This document shows positions 1 to 6,950 of a DNA stretch of 9,556 nt, one piece after another. Position numbers and translations under genes: made by a program. The DNA is from Methanosarcinales archaeon. Lineage in GTDB: Archaea > Halobacteriota > Methanosarcinia > Methanosarcinales > Methanogasteraceae. Positions within the stretch are counted from its first letter, which is position 1. Every line of letters begins with the position of its first letter. The stretch is taken from positions 1-9,556 of the forward strand of contig DAOVGE010000098.1 in assembly GCA_030672605.1 (NCBI GenBank). Direction: 5' to 3'. The notes under the pieces were generated by a model. The model worked only from the letters and a program-made list of their open reading frames with translations. It was not told where the DNA came from and did not search any database.

Positions 1-132
1 AGTCAAACGAAATATCTGAAAAGATTACTGGGACTGCTTTCCTACCTCAAGCTAAGCGGAAAACGCCCTGGACTGCTAATCAATCTCAATGTGATGCTCA
101 TTAAGGATGGAATAACACGCAGGATCAATTAA
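1..132 (+). CDS. GxxExxY-family protein, C-terminal end only (5' part outside window)
   Basis: Frame 1 is open from the first base to a TAA at 130-132 and encodes 43 residues. The stretch SYLKLSGKRPGLLINLNV followed by MLIKDGITRRIN matches, from memory, the conserved C-terminus of GxxExxY proteins (usual form: YLKL-tG-r-GLLINFNV-lLKDGI-R). These are small proteins of about 125-140 residues related to PD-(D/E)XK nucleases, and their cellular role is unknown to me. The catalytic part and start codon lie before the window, so I cannot tell whether the gene is intact. The segment just before the motif (SQTKYLKRLLG) fits the family less well, so upstream decay is possible. The family often sits in repeat-rich intergenic DNA, and a 9-bp tandem repeat starts 4 bases after this stop codon. 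Confidence 0.75.
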   Translation, partial: SQTKYLKRLLGLLSYLKLSGKRPGLLINLNVMLIKDGITRRIN

Positions 133-135
133 AAC

Positions 136-162
136 CTCTCTGTGTACTCTGTGCTCTCTGTG
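136..162. repeat. 9-bp tandem repeat, three units (consensus CTCTCTGTG)
   Basis: Three adjacent 9-mers lie at 136-144, 145-153 and 154-162. The first and third are identical (CTCTCTGTG) and the middle one differs only in its first two bases (TA). The array starts 4 bases after the stop of the GxxExxY fragment and is followed by GTTGAATT. Similar low-complexity CTCTGTG strings are dispersed in many bacterial and archaeal genomes. I saw no second copy of this array in the window. Confidence 0.8.
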
Positions 163-230
163 GTTGAATTATCCTGACTTTATCAGACTGCATTTTTGTC
201 TGGAAATTACATTGTCGAGACACTACTGTC

Positions 231-246
231 ACGAAAGACGCAAGAG
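231..246. repeat. degenerate 8-bp repeat, two units
   Basis: ACGAAAGA (231-238) and CGCAAGAG (239-246) are two adjacent 8-mers close to the CGCAAAGA unit that is tandemly repeated at 7495-7526. They appear to be a decayed member of the same dispersed family. Their position upstream of the radical SAM gene, inside the open frame that could start at TTG 196, argues that this part of the frame is not coding. Confidence 0.45.
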
Positions 247-251
247 AGCCC

Positions 252-260
252 AAATATTTA
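252..260 (+). promoter_or_regulatory. TATA-box-like element for the radical SAM gene
   Basis: AAATATTTA is centred about 30 bases before ATG 286. In archaea transcription usually starts about 25 bases downstream of the TATA box, so the transcript would be leaderless or nearly so. No Shine-Dalgarno site is visible before 286, which agrees. This supports ATG 286 over the upstream TTG 196. Confidence 0.45.
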
Positions 261-285
261 CAAACCAGCAGTCCAAACGATCCTC

Positions 286-1260
286 ATGGACTCACTGCCC
301 GAGTATCACCGCATCGCTGCCGGAATTGAGCAAGCACGATTTCTGGTTGCGAAGAACTTCCCTGTCGATTTCAATTCCGATGCAACGCTTGCCGATCTCT
401 GGGGCATACACAGCGATGCGATGCACGAATTGCACAGGTTAGAGAAAAGTAAAAGACCGGAGGAGAGATCCCTGCTCGACCTCAAGAACGTGATTGCCGC
501 TCGCATGCTGGAAGACTGCAATTTCTGCGATAGAAGATGCGGCGCAAACCGGAGGATGCGGCAGGTCGGGTACTGCAGAATCGATGCAATATCGAGATAC
601 TCGTCAGAGTTTCTCCATTACGGAGAGGAATCCGAACTCGTGCCGTCGCACACAATCTTTTTTTCAGGCTGCGTATTCTCGTGCGTATACTGCCAGAACT
701 GGGAGATCTCGACCAATCCGGATATCGGGGTTCCGATTCTTCCAAAGGAGGTTGCACGAACCATTTCGCTGAGGCACAGCCTCGGTGCAAGAAACCTGAA
801 TTTTGTGACCCCGACACCGCATCTCCACACCATACTGCGAATTCTTGCCGAGACAGAGACGAACACGCCGATTGTGTGGAACTCGAATATGTACCACTCC
901 GAAGAAGCTGCAAAGCTCCTCTCCGGGGTCGTGGACGTTTATCTCGGGGACTTCAAGTATGGAAACGACTCATGCGCAAAGAGATACTCGGATGTCGATC
1001 ATTACTGGGAGACTGTCACAAGAAATTTTCTGTGCGCTTACGATGATTCGGAGATTCTGCTGCGGCAACTCGTGCTTCCCGGGCACATTGAATGCTGCAC
1101 CGCTCCGATCATCGAGTGGGTGCGCGAGAAGATACCGAATGTCAGGTTCAACCTGATGTTTCAGTACCGACCCGCGTATCTGGCGCACAGGCACCCCGAG
1201 ATCAACAGAACGCTCACCGAGGGCGAGCGCCTGCGTGCCTCGGAGTGGTTGGGATCTTGA
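286..1260 (+). CDS. radical SAM protein of the PflX type (pyruvate formate-lyase-activating enzyme homologue, COG1313-like)
   Basis: This is a 324-residue cytoplasmic iron-sulfur enzyme. The radical SAM cluster motif CxxxCxxC is at C129, C133 and C136, in the context TIFFSGCVFSCVYCQNWEIS. An N-terminal cysteine set (C78, C81, C85, C97; CNFCDRRCGANR, then GYCR) is the hallmark of PflX proteins and may hold another metal or cluster. Further family landmarks are VWNSNMYHS near 197-205, DFKYGNDSCAKRYS near 222-235 and MFQYRPAY near 291-298. The family cleaves S-adenosylmethionine to make a 5'-deoxyadenosyl radical. Its substrate in archaea is not established, and no glycyl-radical enzyme is nearby. 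The frame is open back to TTG 196, but the extra 30 residues overlap a repeat remnant and a TATA-like site, so ATG 286 is preferred. It converges on the next gene with 18 bases between the stop codons. Confidence 0.9.
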   Translation: MDSLPEYHRIAAGIEQARFLVAKNFPVDFNSDATLADLWGIHSDAMHELHRLEKSKRPEERSLLDLKNVIAARMLEDCNFCDRRCGANRRMRQVGYCRIDAISRYSSEFLHYGEESELVPSHTIFFSGCVFSCVYCQNWEISTNPDIGVPILPKEVARTISLRHSLGARNLNFVTPTPHLHTILRILAETETNTPIVWNSNMYHSEEAAKLLSGVVDVYLGDFKYGNDSCAKRYSDVDHYWETVTRNFLCAYDDSEILLRQLVLPGHIECCTAPIIEWVREKIPNVRFNLMFQYRPAYLAHRHPEINRTLTEGERLRASEWLGS

Positions 1261-1278
1261 TATGGATATCGCTGTTGC

Positions 1279-2379
1279 TCAGATTGATTCCGCAATCTTG
1301 ATCAGTTCCACCTGATCGAGTGAGCCCGCCAGTATGTAATAGCGTTCGGAATCATGCCACTGAAGTACACGAGTCTCACCGAACGGACCTGCAATCATTG
1401 TCATGTTGCAACTCTGCCCACGAACCGTTACCGTCTCGGTCTCGCCCGGGGGCGCCGGCTGTTCTACGGATTCGTTGTACGCGCTCTCTGCCAGCTGGAC
1501 TGCTGTTAACTGTTGCGACATGGCATCGTCGGTTGTGTTGTTGGTGTACACGATTGCCACGCTCTTCTCGGACATGGATGCCGGAGCTGCCATGATCTCA
1601 CTCATCTCGTAACCCTGTGGCAGGTATGCAGGCTCCTTGATCTCAAATGTAACCGTTTCCTGCGCATCCTCAAGCGTCATCAACGTTGGAGTCGCATCAG
1701 CCATGCTATCCATCGACTCGATAGTTGCACCTTCCGGCGCCTCGAACTTGAATGTATCATCAGAAATGTTCGTGTTGATGGTCAGGTTCTGATACTCAAC
1801 TTCCATGAGGCATTCGCCGTCCCGGTGTGTCTCGATTTTGAGAGGCATCCAGGTTTCTTTATCGACCCAGATCTCCATTGACATTGGCATGGACATCCCC
1901 TGCGGAGTTGCCGTGAGCTTGTAGCATCCGTGTCCGGCAACAGTATCGGATTCGCTCTGTTCGAGCGTGTATGCAGTCGTTAATTCATCGACGAACTGAG
2001 CAATCATGGACTTATCCGTCTGTTCCTGCTCAGGAATGGGCATCGTCTTGACTGAATTGTCAAGAGGATTGTATACCCATGCGTAAGTCCCATTCGAGAC
2101 CATGACCTGCCCTGCAATCTCGGATGGCGCCATATATTCCATCCGTGTCATACCTGGCTTTTTGTAAGCGTACTCCATGACCACAGTCTCATCTGCGCCG
2201 GTTGCGCCGGTGCTGCCTGATATGGAGATAGTGCAACTGAGGTCATGCACGCTGTCCTGCTGGTTTCCCATCTTCTCTGCAATCTGCTCGCCAGTGAGTG
2301 TGGAGTCAGTGCTGACGCACCCCGATACCAAAAGCGAGATTGTAGCGATTGCAATCAATAGTAAATGTGTTATTTTCAT
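1279..2379 (-). CDS. secreted lipoprotein with LolA-like and DUF4367-like regions
   Basis: This is a 366-residue predicted lipoprotein. The N-terminus is a short hydrophobic signal ending in the lipobox LVSGC with C21 as the lipidated cysteine, so the mature protein should be anchored to the outer face of the membrane. Residues about 30-225 resemble the LolA/LolB beta-fold family (COG2834-like): TRMEYMAP, TYAWVYNPLDNSVKTMPIP and EIWVDKETWMPLKIE are typical. Residues about 235-366 (EPAYLPQGYEMSE near 249, LQWHDSERYYILAGSL, VELIKIAESI at the end) match the DUF4367 pattern. Archaea lack an outer membrane, so lipoprotein sorting as in bacteria is unlikely and the real role is unknown. Several NxS/T sequons (N96, N198, N204, N281, N302, N325) fit an exported glycoprotein. 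It is transcribed away from the DUF58 gene. Domain boundaries are estimates. Confidence 0.85.
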   Translation of the reverse strand: MKITHLLLIAIATISLLVSGCVSTDSTLTGEQIAEKMGNQQDSVHDLSCTISISGSTGATGADETVVMEYAYKKPGMTRMEYMAPSEIAGQVMVSNGTYAWVYNPLDNSVKTMPIPEQEQTDKSMIAQFVDELTTAYTLEQSESDTVAGHGCYKLTATPQGMSMPMSMEIWVDKETWMPLKIETHRDGECLMEVEYQNLTINTNISDDTFKFEAPEGATIESMDSMADATPTLMTLEDAQETVTFEIKEPAYLPQGYEMSEIMAAPASMSEKSVAIVYTNNTTDDAMSQQLTAVQLAESAYNESVEQPAPPGETETVTVRGQSCNMTMIAGPFGETRVLQWHDSERYYILAGSLDQVELIKIAESI

Positions 2380-2400
2380 CAGTAAACCTGTTCAACTGGT

Positions 2401-2410
2401 CTTTAATAAG
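2401..2410 (-). promoter_or_regulatory. TATA-box-like element for the lipoprotein gene
   Basis: On the minus strand this reads CTTATTAAAG, centred about 27 bases before the ATG at 2379. That spacing implies a leaderless or very short-leader transcript. No convincing Shine-Dalgarno site is seen before the ATG. It lies in the 91-bp divergent region shared with the DUF58 gene. Confidence 0.4.
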
Positions 2411-2436
2411 GTTGCGGTTACCCAACGGACAATCGC

Positions 2437-2444
2437 CTTTATCA
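2437..2444 (+). promoter_or_regulatory. possible TATA-box-like element for the DUF58-vWA operon
   Basis: CTTTATCA is centred about 30 bases before ATG 2471, with no Shine-Dalgarno site before that start, as expected for a leaderless mRNA. A more TATA-like run (ATATAT, 2455-2460) is too close to the ATG to drive it. The match to the TATA consensus is weak. Confidence 0.25.
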
Positions 2445-2470
2445 CATCCGGATCATATATTCAAGTCACG

Positions 2471-3334
2471 ATGATTGATACCGAGTTCTTCAACCAGCTG
2501 AATCGGTTCTCGCTCATGGTGCGAAAGCGGGTCTCGAGCGTGTATGCGGGCAGCAGGCGCGCTGTTTTGCAGGGCAAGGGAATCGAGATTGTCGGGTACC
2601 GCGAGTACATGCCAGGCGATGACATCAGAACGATCGACTGGAGGGTGTACGGAAGGACAGAGAAGCTCTACATCCGCAAATTCGAGGAAGAGAAGAACGT
2701 GACAACGCACATACTCCTCGATTCGAGCAAAAGTATGGATTATTCAAGTTCAAGCGATGGCACAACAAAATTCGACTATGCAGCGATGCTTGCGTGCGGA
2801 TTCGGGTATCTTGTGGCAAGAGAGAATGAAAAATTCGCAATATCTACGTTTGATGAGGAAATCGACATCACCCCCCCAAAACGAGGGCGCGGGTATCTGC
2901 TTCACACGATTGACAGATTGAACGAGCTTCAATTACATGGAACAACGAGATTCGACCACTGTACCTCACAGTATAGCAAGATGATCCGGTCAAAGTCGCT
3001 TGTAGTCGTCATATCCGACTTTTTGACCGATCTCGACTCGATACGTGCCGGACTATACAGGCTCGCACCGAACGACCTGATCGTAATCTCGGTCTATGAT
3101 CCTGCCGAGTACGACCTTTCAATCGAGGGCGACGTGAAATTATACGACATGGAGACGAACGACATCAGAAAGACGTACATCAGCCCAAAATTGAGACAGG
3201 ACTATAAAACGCAGCTTGATTTGCATTTCGGAGGGATAAGAGAGACCTGCATGCACATCGGTGCTGATTTCTTCTCGTTCGGGACAGATCTTTCGATATT
3301 CGACGCGTTCTTCAAGACTGTGAAGGCGAGATAG
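2471..3334 (+). CDS. DUF58 / von Willebrand factor A-like protein (MoxR-associated type)
   Basis: The product is 287 residues and predicted cytoplasmic, with no signal or membrane segment. The DUF58 signature is at 36-59: GKGIEIVGYREYMPGDD followed by IRTIDWRV. It runs into a vWA-like fold with a MIDAS metal-binding motif DxSxS at 84-88 (DSSKS) and the strand VVVISDFLTD near 178-187. DUF58 proteins usually lie beside a MoxR-type AAA+ ATPase and membrane vWA proteins and are thought to act with them in chaperone-like assembly or metal insertion. That role is known for only some members. The frame is open back to 2177, but the upstream part lies antisense to the lipoprotein gene, so ATG 2471 is chosen. 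The next gene is a BatA-type partner 29 bases downstream, but no moxR is found here. Confidence 0.88.
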   Translation: MIDTEFFNQLNRFSLMVRKRVSSVYAGSRRAVLQGKGIEIVGYREYMPGDDIRTIDWRVYGRTEKLYIRKFEEEKNVTTHILLDSSKSMDYSSSSDGTTKFDYAAMLACGFGYLVARENEKFAISTFDEEIDITPPKRGRGYLLHTIDRLNELQLHGTTRFDHCTSQYSKMIRSKSLVVVISDFLTDLDSIRAGLYRLAPNDLIVISVYDPAEYDLSIEGDVKLYDMETNDIRKTYISPKLRQDYKTQLDLHFGGIRETCMHIGADFFSFGTDLSIFDAFFKTVKAR

Positions 3335-3352
3335 GGGATAAATGGAGGATGT

Positions 3353-3357
3353 GGTGA
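3353..3357 (+). promoter_or_regulatory. ribosome binding site fixing the start of the BatA-type gene
   Basis: GGTGA lies 6 bases before ATG 3364 and matches the archaeal anti-Shine-Dalgarno sequence. A second match, GGAGGAT at 3344-3350, is farther away. Together they support ATG 3364 as the start and separate initiation of the second gene in the operon. Confidence 0.6.
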
Positions 3358-3363
3358 ACAGGT

Positions 3364-5217
3364 ATGGCATTTGCAAATCCACTGGCGCTTCTTGCTCTTT
3401 TGAGCCTCATCCCAATCGTAATTCTATATCTGATCAAACCGAAGCCAAAGGAGATCAATATCCCCTCGCTGATGTTTATTATGGATGCGGAGCGAAGAGA
3501 AAATCGATACCAGACGATGCTGAACAAGATCGTGAGGGATCCCTTGATGCTCATGCAACTCCTCTTCCTGATCCTGCTTTCGCTTGCGATGGCAGCACCG
3601 TATTTCCTTGCAACCGAGACCGTGCGCGCGGATCATACCGCAATCATCCTTGACGCGTCCGCATCTATGCAGGCTGAGGATCCGAACAGGTTCGATCTTG
3701 CGAGACAAGCCGCAGAGAAGTTCGTAAGCGGTAAGACGAGTATCATTCTTGCGAAGAACAAGCAGATCGTCGCATTACAGAGGGGAGGTCGTGCCGACGC
3801 AAAGGATACGCTGCGGCGTGTCCAGCCGGGCGCAACCATCGCAAACATTGGCGACGCAATCATTCTTGCGAAGAGTATGATCGAAGGCGGGGAGGGCGGA
3901 GGAGAGAAGGGAGCAATCATTGTTATCTCTGACTTCGCAAATGTTGATTTAGGCGCGATATCGGCGTCAAAGATGCTCGCAAATGCGGCTGGAATCGATG
4001 TTGTCTACAAACAGGTAGGAAATGATGCGGATAACATCGGGATCACGTATGGAAGGCTGGAGCGAAATGGGGACAAATACGAGTATTTCTGCAATATCAA
4101 GAATTATATGGACGATACGAAGACAGTACCGGTTGAAGTGTTCCGCAACGGCAAAAATATCCTTGGAGAGAGTGTAACGATACCCGCGCACTCAAGCGAG
4201 CTCTTCGCGCTCACTGATCTTGAGCCCGGGGCAACAGTTGTTGCATTGCAGCACGGGGACGCGCTCTCGGTTGACGATCGTGCATACATAGCGATTCCTG
4301 AGATTGCGAAACGAAAGATACTCTTCGTAAGCGAGAATGCGAACCCCCCTGCGAAAATAGCGATTGGTTCGCTTCCTGACACCGAGTGTTCGGTTGTGAA
4401 ACCGCCTGTTCTCCCTGTGTTCGGGGATTACGACATCGTTGTGATCGGAAATATCACAAAGGATTCGCTTCTTCCGGGAACGTTCAATGATCTCGCGTCG
4501 TTTGTCGGATCTGGCGGAGATCTTGTGATCCTTGCATCGGATGGCATCGGCAAGATCGAGACCGGTGGGCTGCTTCCGGTGGGCATGCGCGCATCAGAGA
4601 GCGCGGGATCGGCTGTTCTGAACAGAGGGATTCCCACGCAATTCACAAAGGATATCGCATTCGATGATATCACAGTCACAAGACATCTCAAAACCGAACC
4701 ACTCAACAACTCGATTGTAAATGCTGACGACGGCTCTTCGATGCTCGTATATCAGCAATCAGGTGCCGGTGTCGTTCTGTATTCCGGATTCGGCGAGGGC
4801 GATTCGAGATGGAACGATTTTCACACGAGGGTCGATTATCCGATCTTTTGGAGGCAGGTCGTGGACTGGATGAGCGGGGTTCTCGGAACCGATGAATATA
4901 ATGTCAAAACAGGAAGGACGTACCCGCTGGGAGGGGAACATGACGTGGAGACGCCCTCCGGAGCAATTCGCACGGATAACCTGCTCTTTGACGATTGTGG
5001 CGGCTATCAGATCGGAAATATGGATATTGCCGCAAATCTCTACGACCCCATGGAGTCAGATCTCTCTGTCTCGATTATGTCAGAGGAAGCGCGCACGCTC
5101 GAGCCCGATCTCGTCAAAGCAGAGGTTGAAAAGGAGTTGTGGAGCTATCTGATTCTTCTCGTGATGTTTCTCGCCGGTTTTGAGCTGTACTATCTCAGGG
5201 CGAGAGGCGAGCTGTGA
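3364..5217 (+). CDS. BatA-type membrane protein with von Willebrand factor A domain
   Basis: This 617-residue membrane protein opens with the BatA N-terminal signature (FANPLALLALLSLIPIVILYLIKPK) at 3-27, which forms a membrane helix. A second hydrophobic segment lies at about 62-83. A vWA domain follows from about 90 to 230, with MIDAS motif DASAS at 97-101 and IIVISDFANVD near 185-195. Residues about 230-310 look like a beta-sandwich. Residues about 317-500 contain DYDIVVIGNI and a glycine-rich strand GGDLVILASDGIG, recalling the class I glutamine-amidotransferase-like fold common in this family, without visible catalytic residues. A last helix at about 593-610 ends in LYYLRARGEL. It should work with the upstream DUF58 protein, normally driven by a MoxR ATPase encoded elsewhere. 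The stop TGA is followed directly by TAG. Topology is inferred by eye. Confidence 0.87.
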   Translation: MAFANPLALLALLSLIPIVILYLIKPKPKEINIPSLMFIMDAERRENRYQTMLNKIVRDPLMLMQLLFLILLSLAMAAPYFLATETVRADHTAIILDASASMQAEDPNRFDLARQAAEKFVSGKTSIILAKNKQIVALQRGGRADAKDTLRRVQPGATIANIGDAIILAKSMIEGGEGGGEKGAIIVISDFANVDLGAISASKMLANAAGIDVVYKQVGNDADNIGITYGRLERNGDKYEYFCNIKNYMDDTKTVPVEVFRNGKNILGESVTIPAHSSELFALTDLEPGATVVALQHGDALSVDDRAYIAIPEIAKRKILFVSENANPPAKIAIGSLPDTECSVVKPPVLPVFGDYDIVVIGNITKDSLLPGTFNDLASFVGSGGDLVILASDGIGKIETGGLLPVGMRASESAGSAVLNRGIPTQFTKDIAFDDITVTRHLKTEPLNNSIVNADDGSSMLVYQQSGAGVVLYSGFGEGDSRWNDFHTRVDYPIFWRQVVDWMSGVLGTDEYNVKTGRTYPLGGEHDVETPSGAIRTDNLLFDDCGGYQIGNMDIAANLYDPMESDLSVSIMSEEARTLEPDLVKAEVEKELWSYLILLVMFLAGFELYYLRARGEL

Positions 5218-5279
5218 TAGATGCCCATGTCCGAGATGCTGGTGAATGCCAGGGGATGTCAATATGGCATCAGTCAACA

Positions 5280-5286
5280 TTATATA
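5280..5286 (+). promoter_or_regulatory. TATA box of the enolase gene
   Basis: TTATATA is centred about 36 bases before the TTG start at 5319, which leaves a leader of roughly 10 bases. The 101-bp gap after the BatA-type gene and this clear box suggest that enolase is transcribed on its own rather than from the vWA operon. Confidence 0.5.
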
Positions 5287-5318
5287 CCAGAATAGCACTC
5301 ATAGATTCAGTGGTATAA

Positions 5319-6569
5319 TTGCCTTATACAATCGAATACATACATGCAAGAGAGATACTTGATTCCCGCGGGAACCCTACGGTCGAGGTCGATCTTGCTA
5401 CCCCTAGCGGTTTCGGGCGTGCCGGTGTGCCCTCTGGCGCATCGACAGGAACGAACGAGGCACTTGAACTCCGGGATGGTGGTGACCGGTATCGTGGAAA
5501 AGGTGTTTTGAAGGCTGTAGAGAACGTAAACACCGTTTTGAGAAACGAGATCATCGGAATGGATGTGCGGGATCAGCACGCAATCGACCTGGTGATGATT
5601 GATCTGGACGGTACTCCAGACAAATCGAACCTTGGCGCGAACGCCATACTTGGCGTCTCGATGGCTGCTGCAAGGGCTGCTGCGGATTCGGCAGACCTTC
5701 CGCTCTACACGTATCTCGGCGGCACCGGCGCATACACGCTGCCGTGCCCGACCATGAATGTGTTGAACGGGGGGGAGCATGCTGGAAACGAACTCGCGAT
5801 TCAAGAGTTCATGATCCAGCCAAGGAGTGCATCCACGTGCGCAGAATCGATACGAATCGGAGCTGAGGTCTATCACGAACTCAAGAGCATCCTAACAAAG
5901 AAATACGGATCAGGCGCAGGCAACGTCGGTGACGAGGGCGGATATGCGCCGCCGATGGATCATTCCAGTCAGGCGTTCGATTCGCTCATCTCAGCTATCG
6001 AGGAGGCGGGTTACACCACAACCGAGGTCACAGTCGGAATCGATGCCGCTGCATCCGAATTCTTCGAGAACGGCAAGTACGCAATCGATGGCACCACGCT
6101 TGACGGTGGCGAGATGCTCGAGTACTATCTCGACCTGATAAAGACGTATCCGATCCTGGTAATCGAGGATCCGTTCCACGAGGATGCGTTTGATGATTTC
6201 GCTGCGCTGACATCGGCAACAGACCGTATTGTGATCGGCGACGATATATTTGTGACCAACATCGAGCGGCTACAGCGTGGAATTGATGTCGGAGCCGCGA
6301 ATGCGCTGCTCCTCAAGTTGAATCAGATAGGAACCGTGTCAGAAGCTTTTGATGCGGCGAGACTGGCGCATAGAAGCGGGTACCGAGTGGTTGTGAGCCA
6401 CAGGTCCGCTGAGACCTGCGACCATATAATCGCTGATGTCGCTGTTGCGGTTGGCGCAGATCTTTTGAAGACCGGCGCGCCAGCCAGATCAGAGCGAGCC
6501 TCCAAGTACAATCAGCTCATGCGTATTGAGGAGGAACTTGGTGAGGCAGCAAAATTTGCTCAGATATGA
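5319..6569 (+). CDS. eno: enolase (phosphopyruvate hydratase)
   Basis: This 416-residue, full-length cytoplasmic enzyme interconverts 2-phosphoglycerate and phosphoenolpyruvate in glycolysis and gluconeogenesis. Landmarks are HAREILDSRGNPTVEVD at 9-25, the mobile loop SGASTG at 39-44 and NVLNGGEHAGNELAIQEFM at 147-165. Mg ligands are expected at D242 (GIDAAASEF), E283 (IEDPF) and D308 (IGDDI). The enolase signature LLLKLNQIGTVSEA is at 330-343 with the catalytic lysine K333. The phosphate-binding loop is SHRS at 360-363, followed by LKTGAPARSERASKYNQL with K384. After SHRS the usual GET(E/T)D reads AETCD, a modest variation. The start is TTG: an in-frame TAA ends one base before it, and the residues from TTG align with the family N-terminus. 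It has its own TATA box. Confidence 0.97.
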   Translation: MPYTIEYIHAREILDSRGNPTVEVDLATPSGFGRAGVPSGASTGTNEALELRDGGDRYRGKGVLKAVENVNTVLRNEIIGMDVRDQHAIDLVMIDLDGTPDKSNLGANAILGVSMAAARAAADSADLPLYTYLGGTGAYTLPCPTMNVLNGGEHAGNELAIQEFMIQPRSASTCAESIRIGAEVYHELKSILTKKYGSGAGNVGDEGGYAPPMDHSSQAFDSLISAIEEAGYTTTEVTVGIDAAASEFFENGKYAIDGTTLDGGEMLEYYLDLIKTYPILVIEDPFHEDAFDDFAALTSATDRIVIGDDIFVTNIERLQRGIDVGAANALLLKLNQIGTVSEAFDAARLAHRSGYRVVVSHRSAETCDHIIADVAVAVGADLLKTGAPARSERASKYNQLMRIEEELGEAAKFAQI

Positions 6570-6573
6570 GAAA

Positions 6574-6594
6574 CATATATATACCATATATATG
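6574..6594 (+). promoter_or_regulatory. TATA box region with a perfect 9-bp inverted repeat upstream of DUF2551
   Basis: CATATATAT (6574-6582) and ATATATATG (6586-6594) are perfect inverted repeats separated by ACC. Each arm could act as a TATA box. A box centred near 6579 would place transcription start near 6605, just before the Shine-Dalgarno site. The symmetry could also serve as an operator, perhaps for one of the two small DNA-binding-like products downstream. It begins 5 bases after the enolase stop codon. Confidence 0.55.
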
Positions 6595-6606
6595 AAATAA
6601 TTAATT

Positions 6607-6613
6607 GGGTGAT
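6607..6613 (+). promoter_or_regulatory. ribosome binding site deciding the DUF2551 start
   Basis: GGGTGAT is a strong match to the archaeal anti-Shine-Dalgarno sequence and ends 4 bases before ATG 6618. The in-frame GTG 6609 and ATG 6612 overlap the site itself and cannot use it, so translation most likely starts at 6618. Confidence 0.65.
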
Positions 6614-6617
6614 GTGT

Positions 6618-6950
6618 ATGAGTTCATTTCGATCGAAAATCAGGAGACGGGTGCAACGATACCTTGAGCTGGATAGTAACGGCATCAGATATGCCGTCAT
6701 GAACACCATCCTCAAGGTCAAGAGTGTGACTGTAGACTCTCTCTACAATATACTCTCCGGGACGTTCGATGTTACCCACAAAACGGTTGCATCGATGGTT
6801 GGATATATCCATTCCAAGCTCGGCATCGTACGTGCACACAAGCAGTCGTACAAGACGCATATCGTCTACACGCTGCGCGAGGAGTACGTCGATCTTGTGA
6901 GATCAGTTTTGAGAAGATCTGCGAGTGTGAGCCATCAGACCGCTGTATGA
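6618..6950 (+). CDS. DUF2551 family archaeal protein
   Basis: The product is 110 residues, basic at the N-terminus (SSFRSKIRRRVQRYLELD) with the core NGIRYAVMNTILKVKSVTVDS and the strongly conserved-looking VASMVGYIHSKLGIVRAH. I recognise this as DUF2551, a family I know only from archaea and whose function is unknown. The helical core (TVDSLYNILSGTFDVTHKTVASMVGYIHSKLGIV) reads like a winged-helix DNA-binding fold, with a recognition-helix candidate near residues 52-70, so a regulatory role is plausible. This is inference. Its stop overlaps the start of the next gene (ATGA), indicating a translationally coupled pair. The promoter region contains a 9-bp inverted repeat that could be its own operator. 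Confidence 0.85.
   Translation: MSSFRSKIRRRVQRYLELDSNGIRYAVMNTILKVKSVTVDSLYNILSGTFDVTHKTVASMVGYIHSKLGIVRAHKQSYKTHIVYTLREEYVDLVRSVLRRSASVSHQTAV

Noticed and set aside
196..285. 30-residue N-terminal extension of the radical SAM protein from TTG 196
   Set aside because: It crosses an 8-bp repeat remnant and a TATA-like element, shows no family similarity, and ATG 286 gives a normal PflX-length protein.
537..1046. 169-codon plus-strand frame inside the radical SAM gene
   Set aside because: It overlaps the PflX frame in another phase, and the conserved motifs belong to the PflX frame.
2177..2470. 98-residue upstream extension of the DUF58 protein
   Set aside because: It runs antisense to the start of the lipoprotein gene and across the divergent promoter, and DUF58 proteins normally begin close to the MIDTEFF start.
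5221..5295. 24-codon open frame between the BatA-type gene and enolase
   Set aside because: It overlaps the enolase TATA box, has no Shine-Dalgarno site, and resembles nothing I know.
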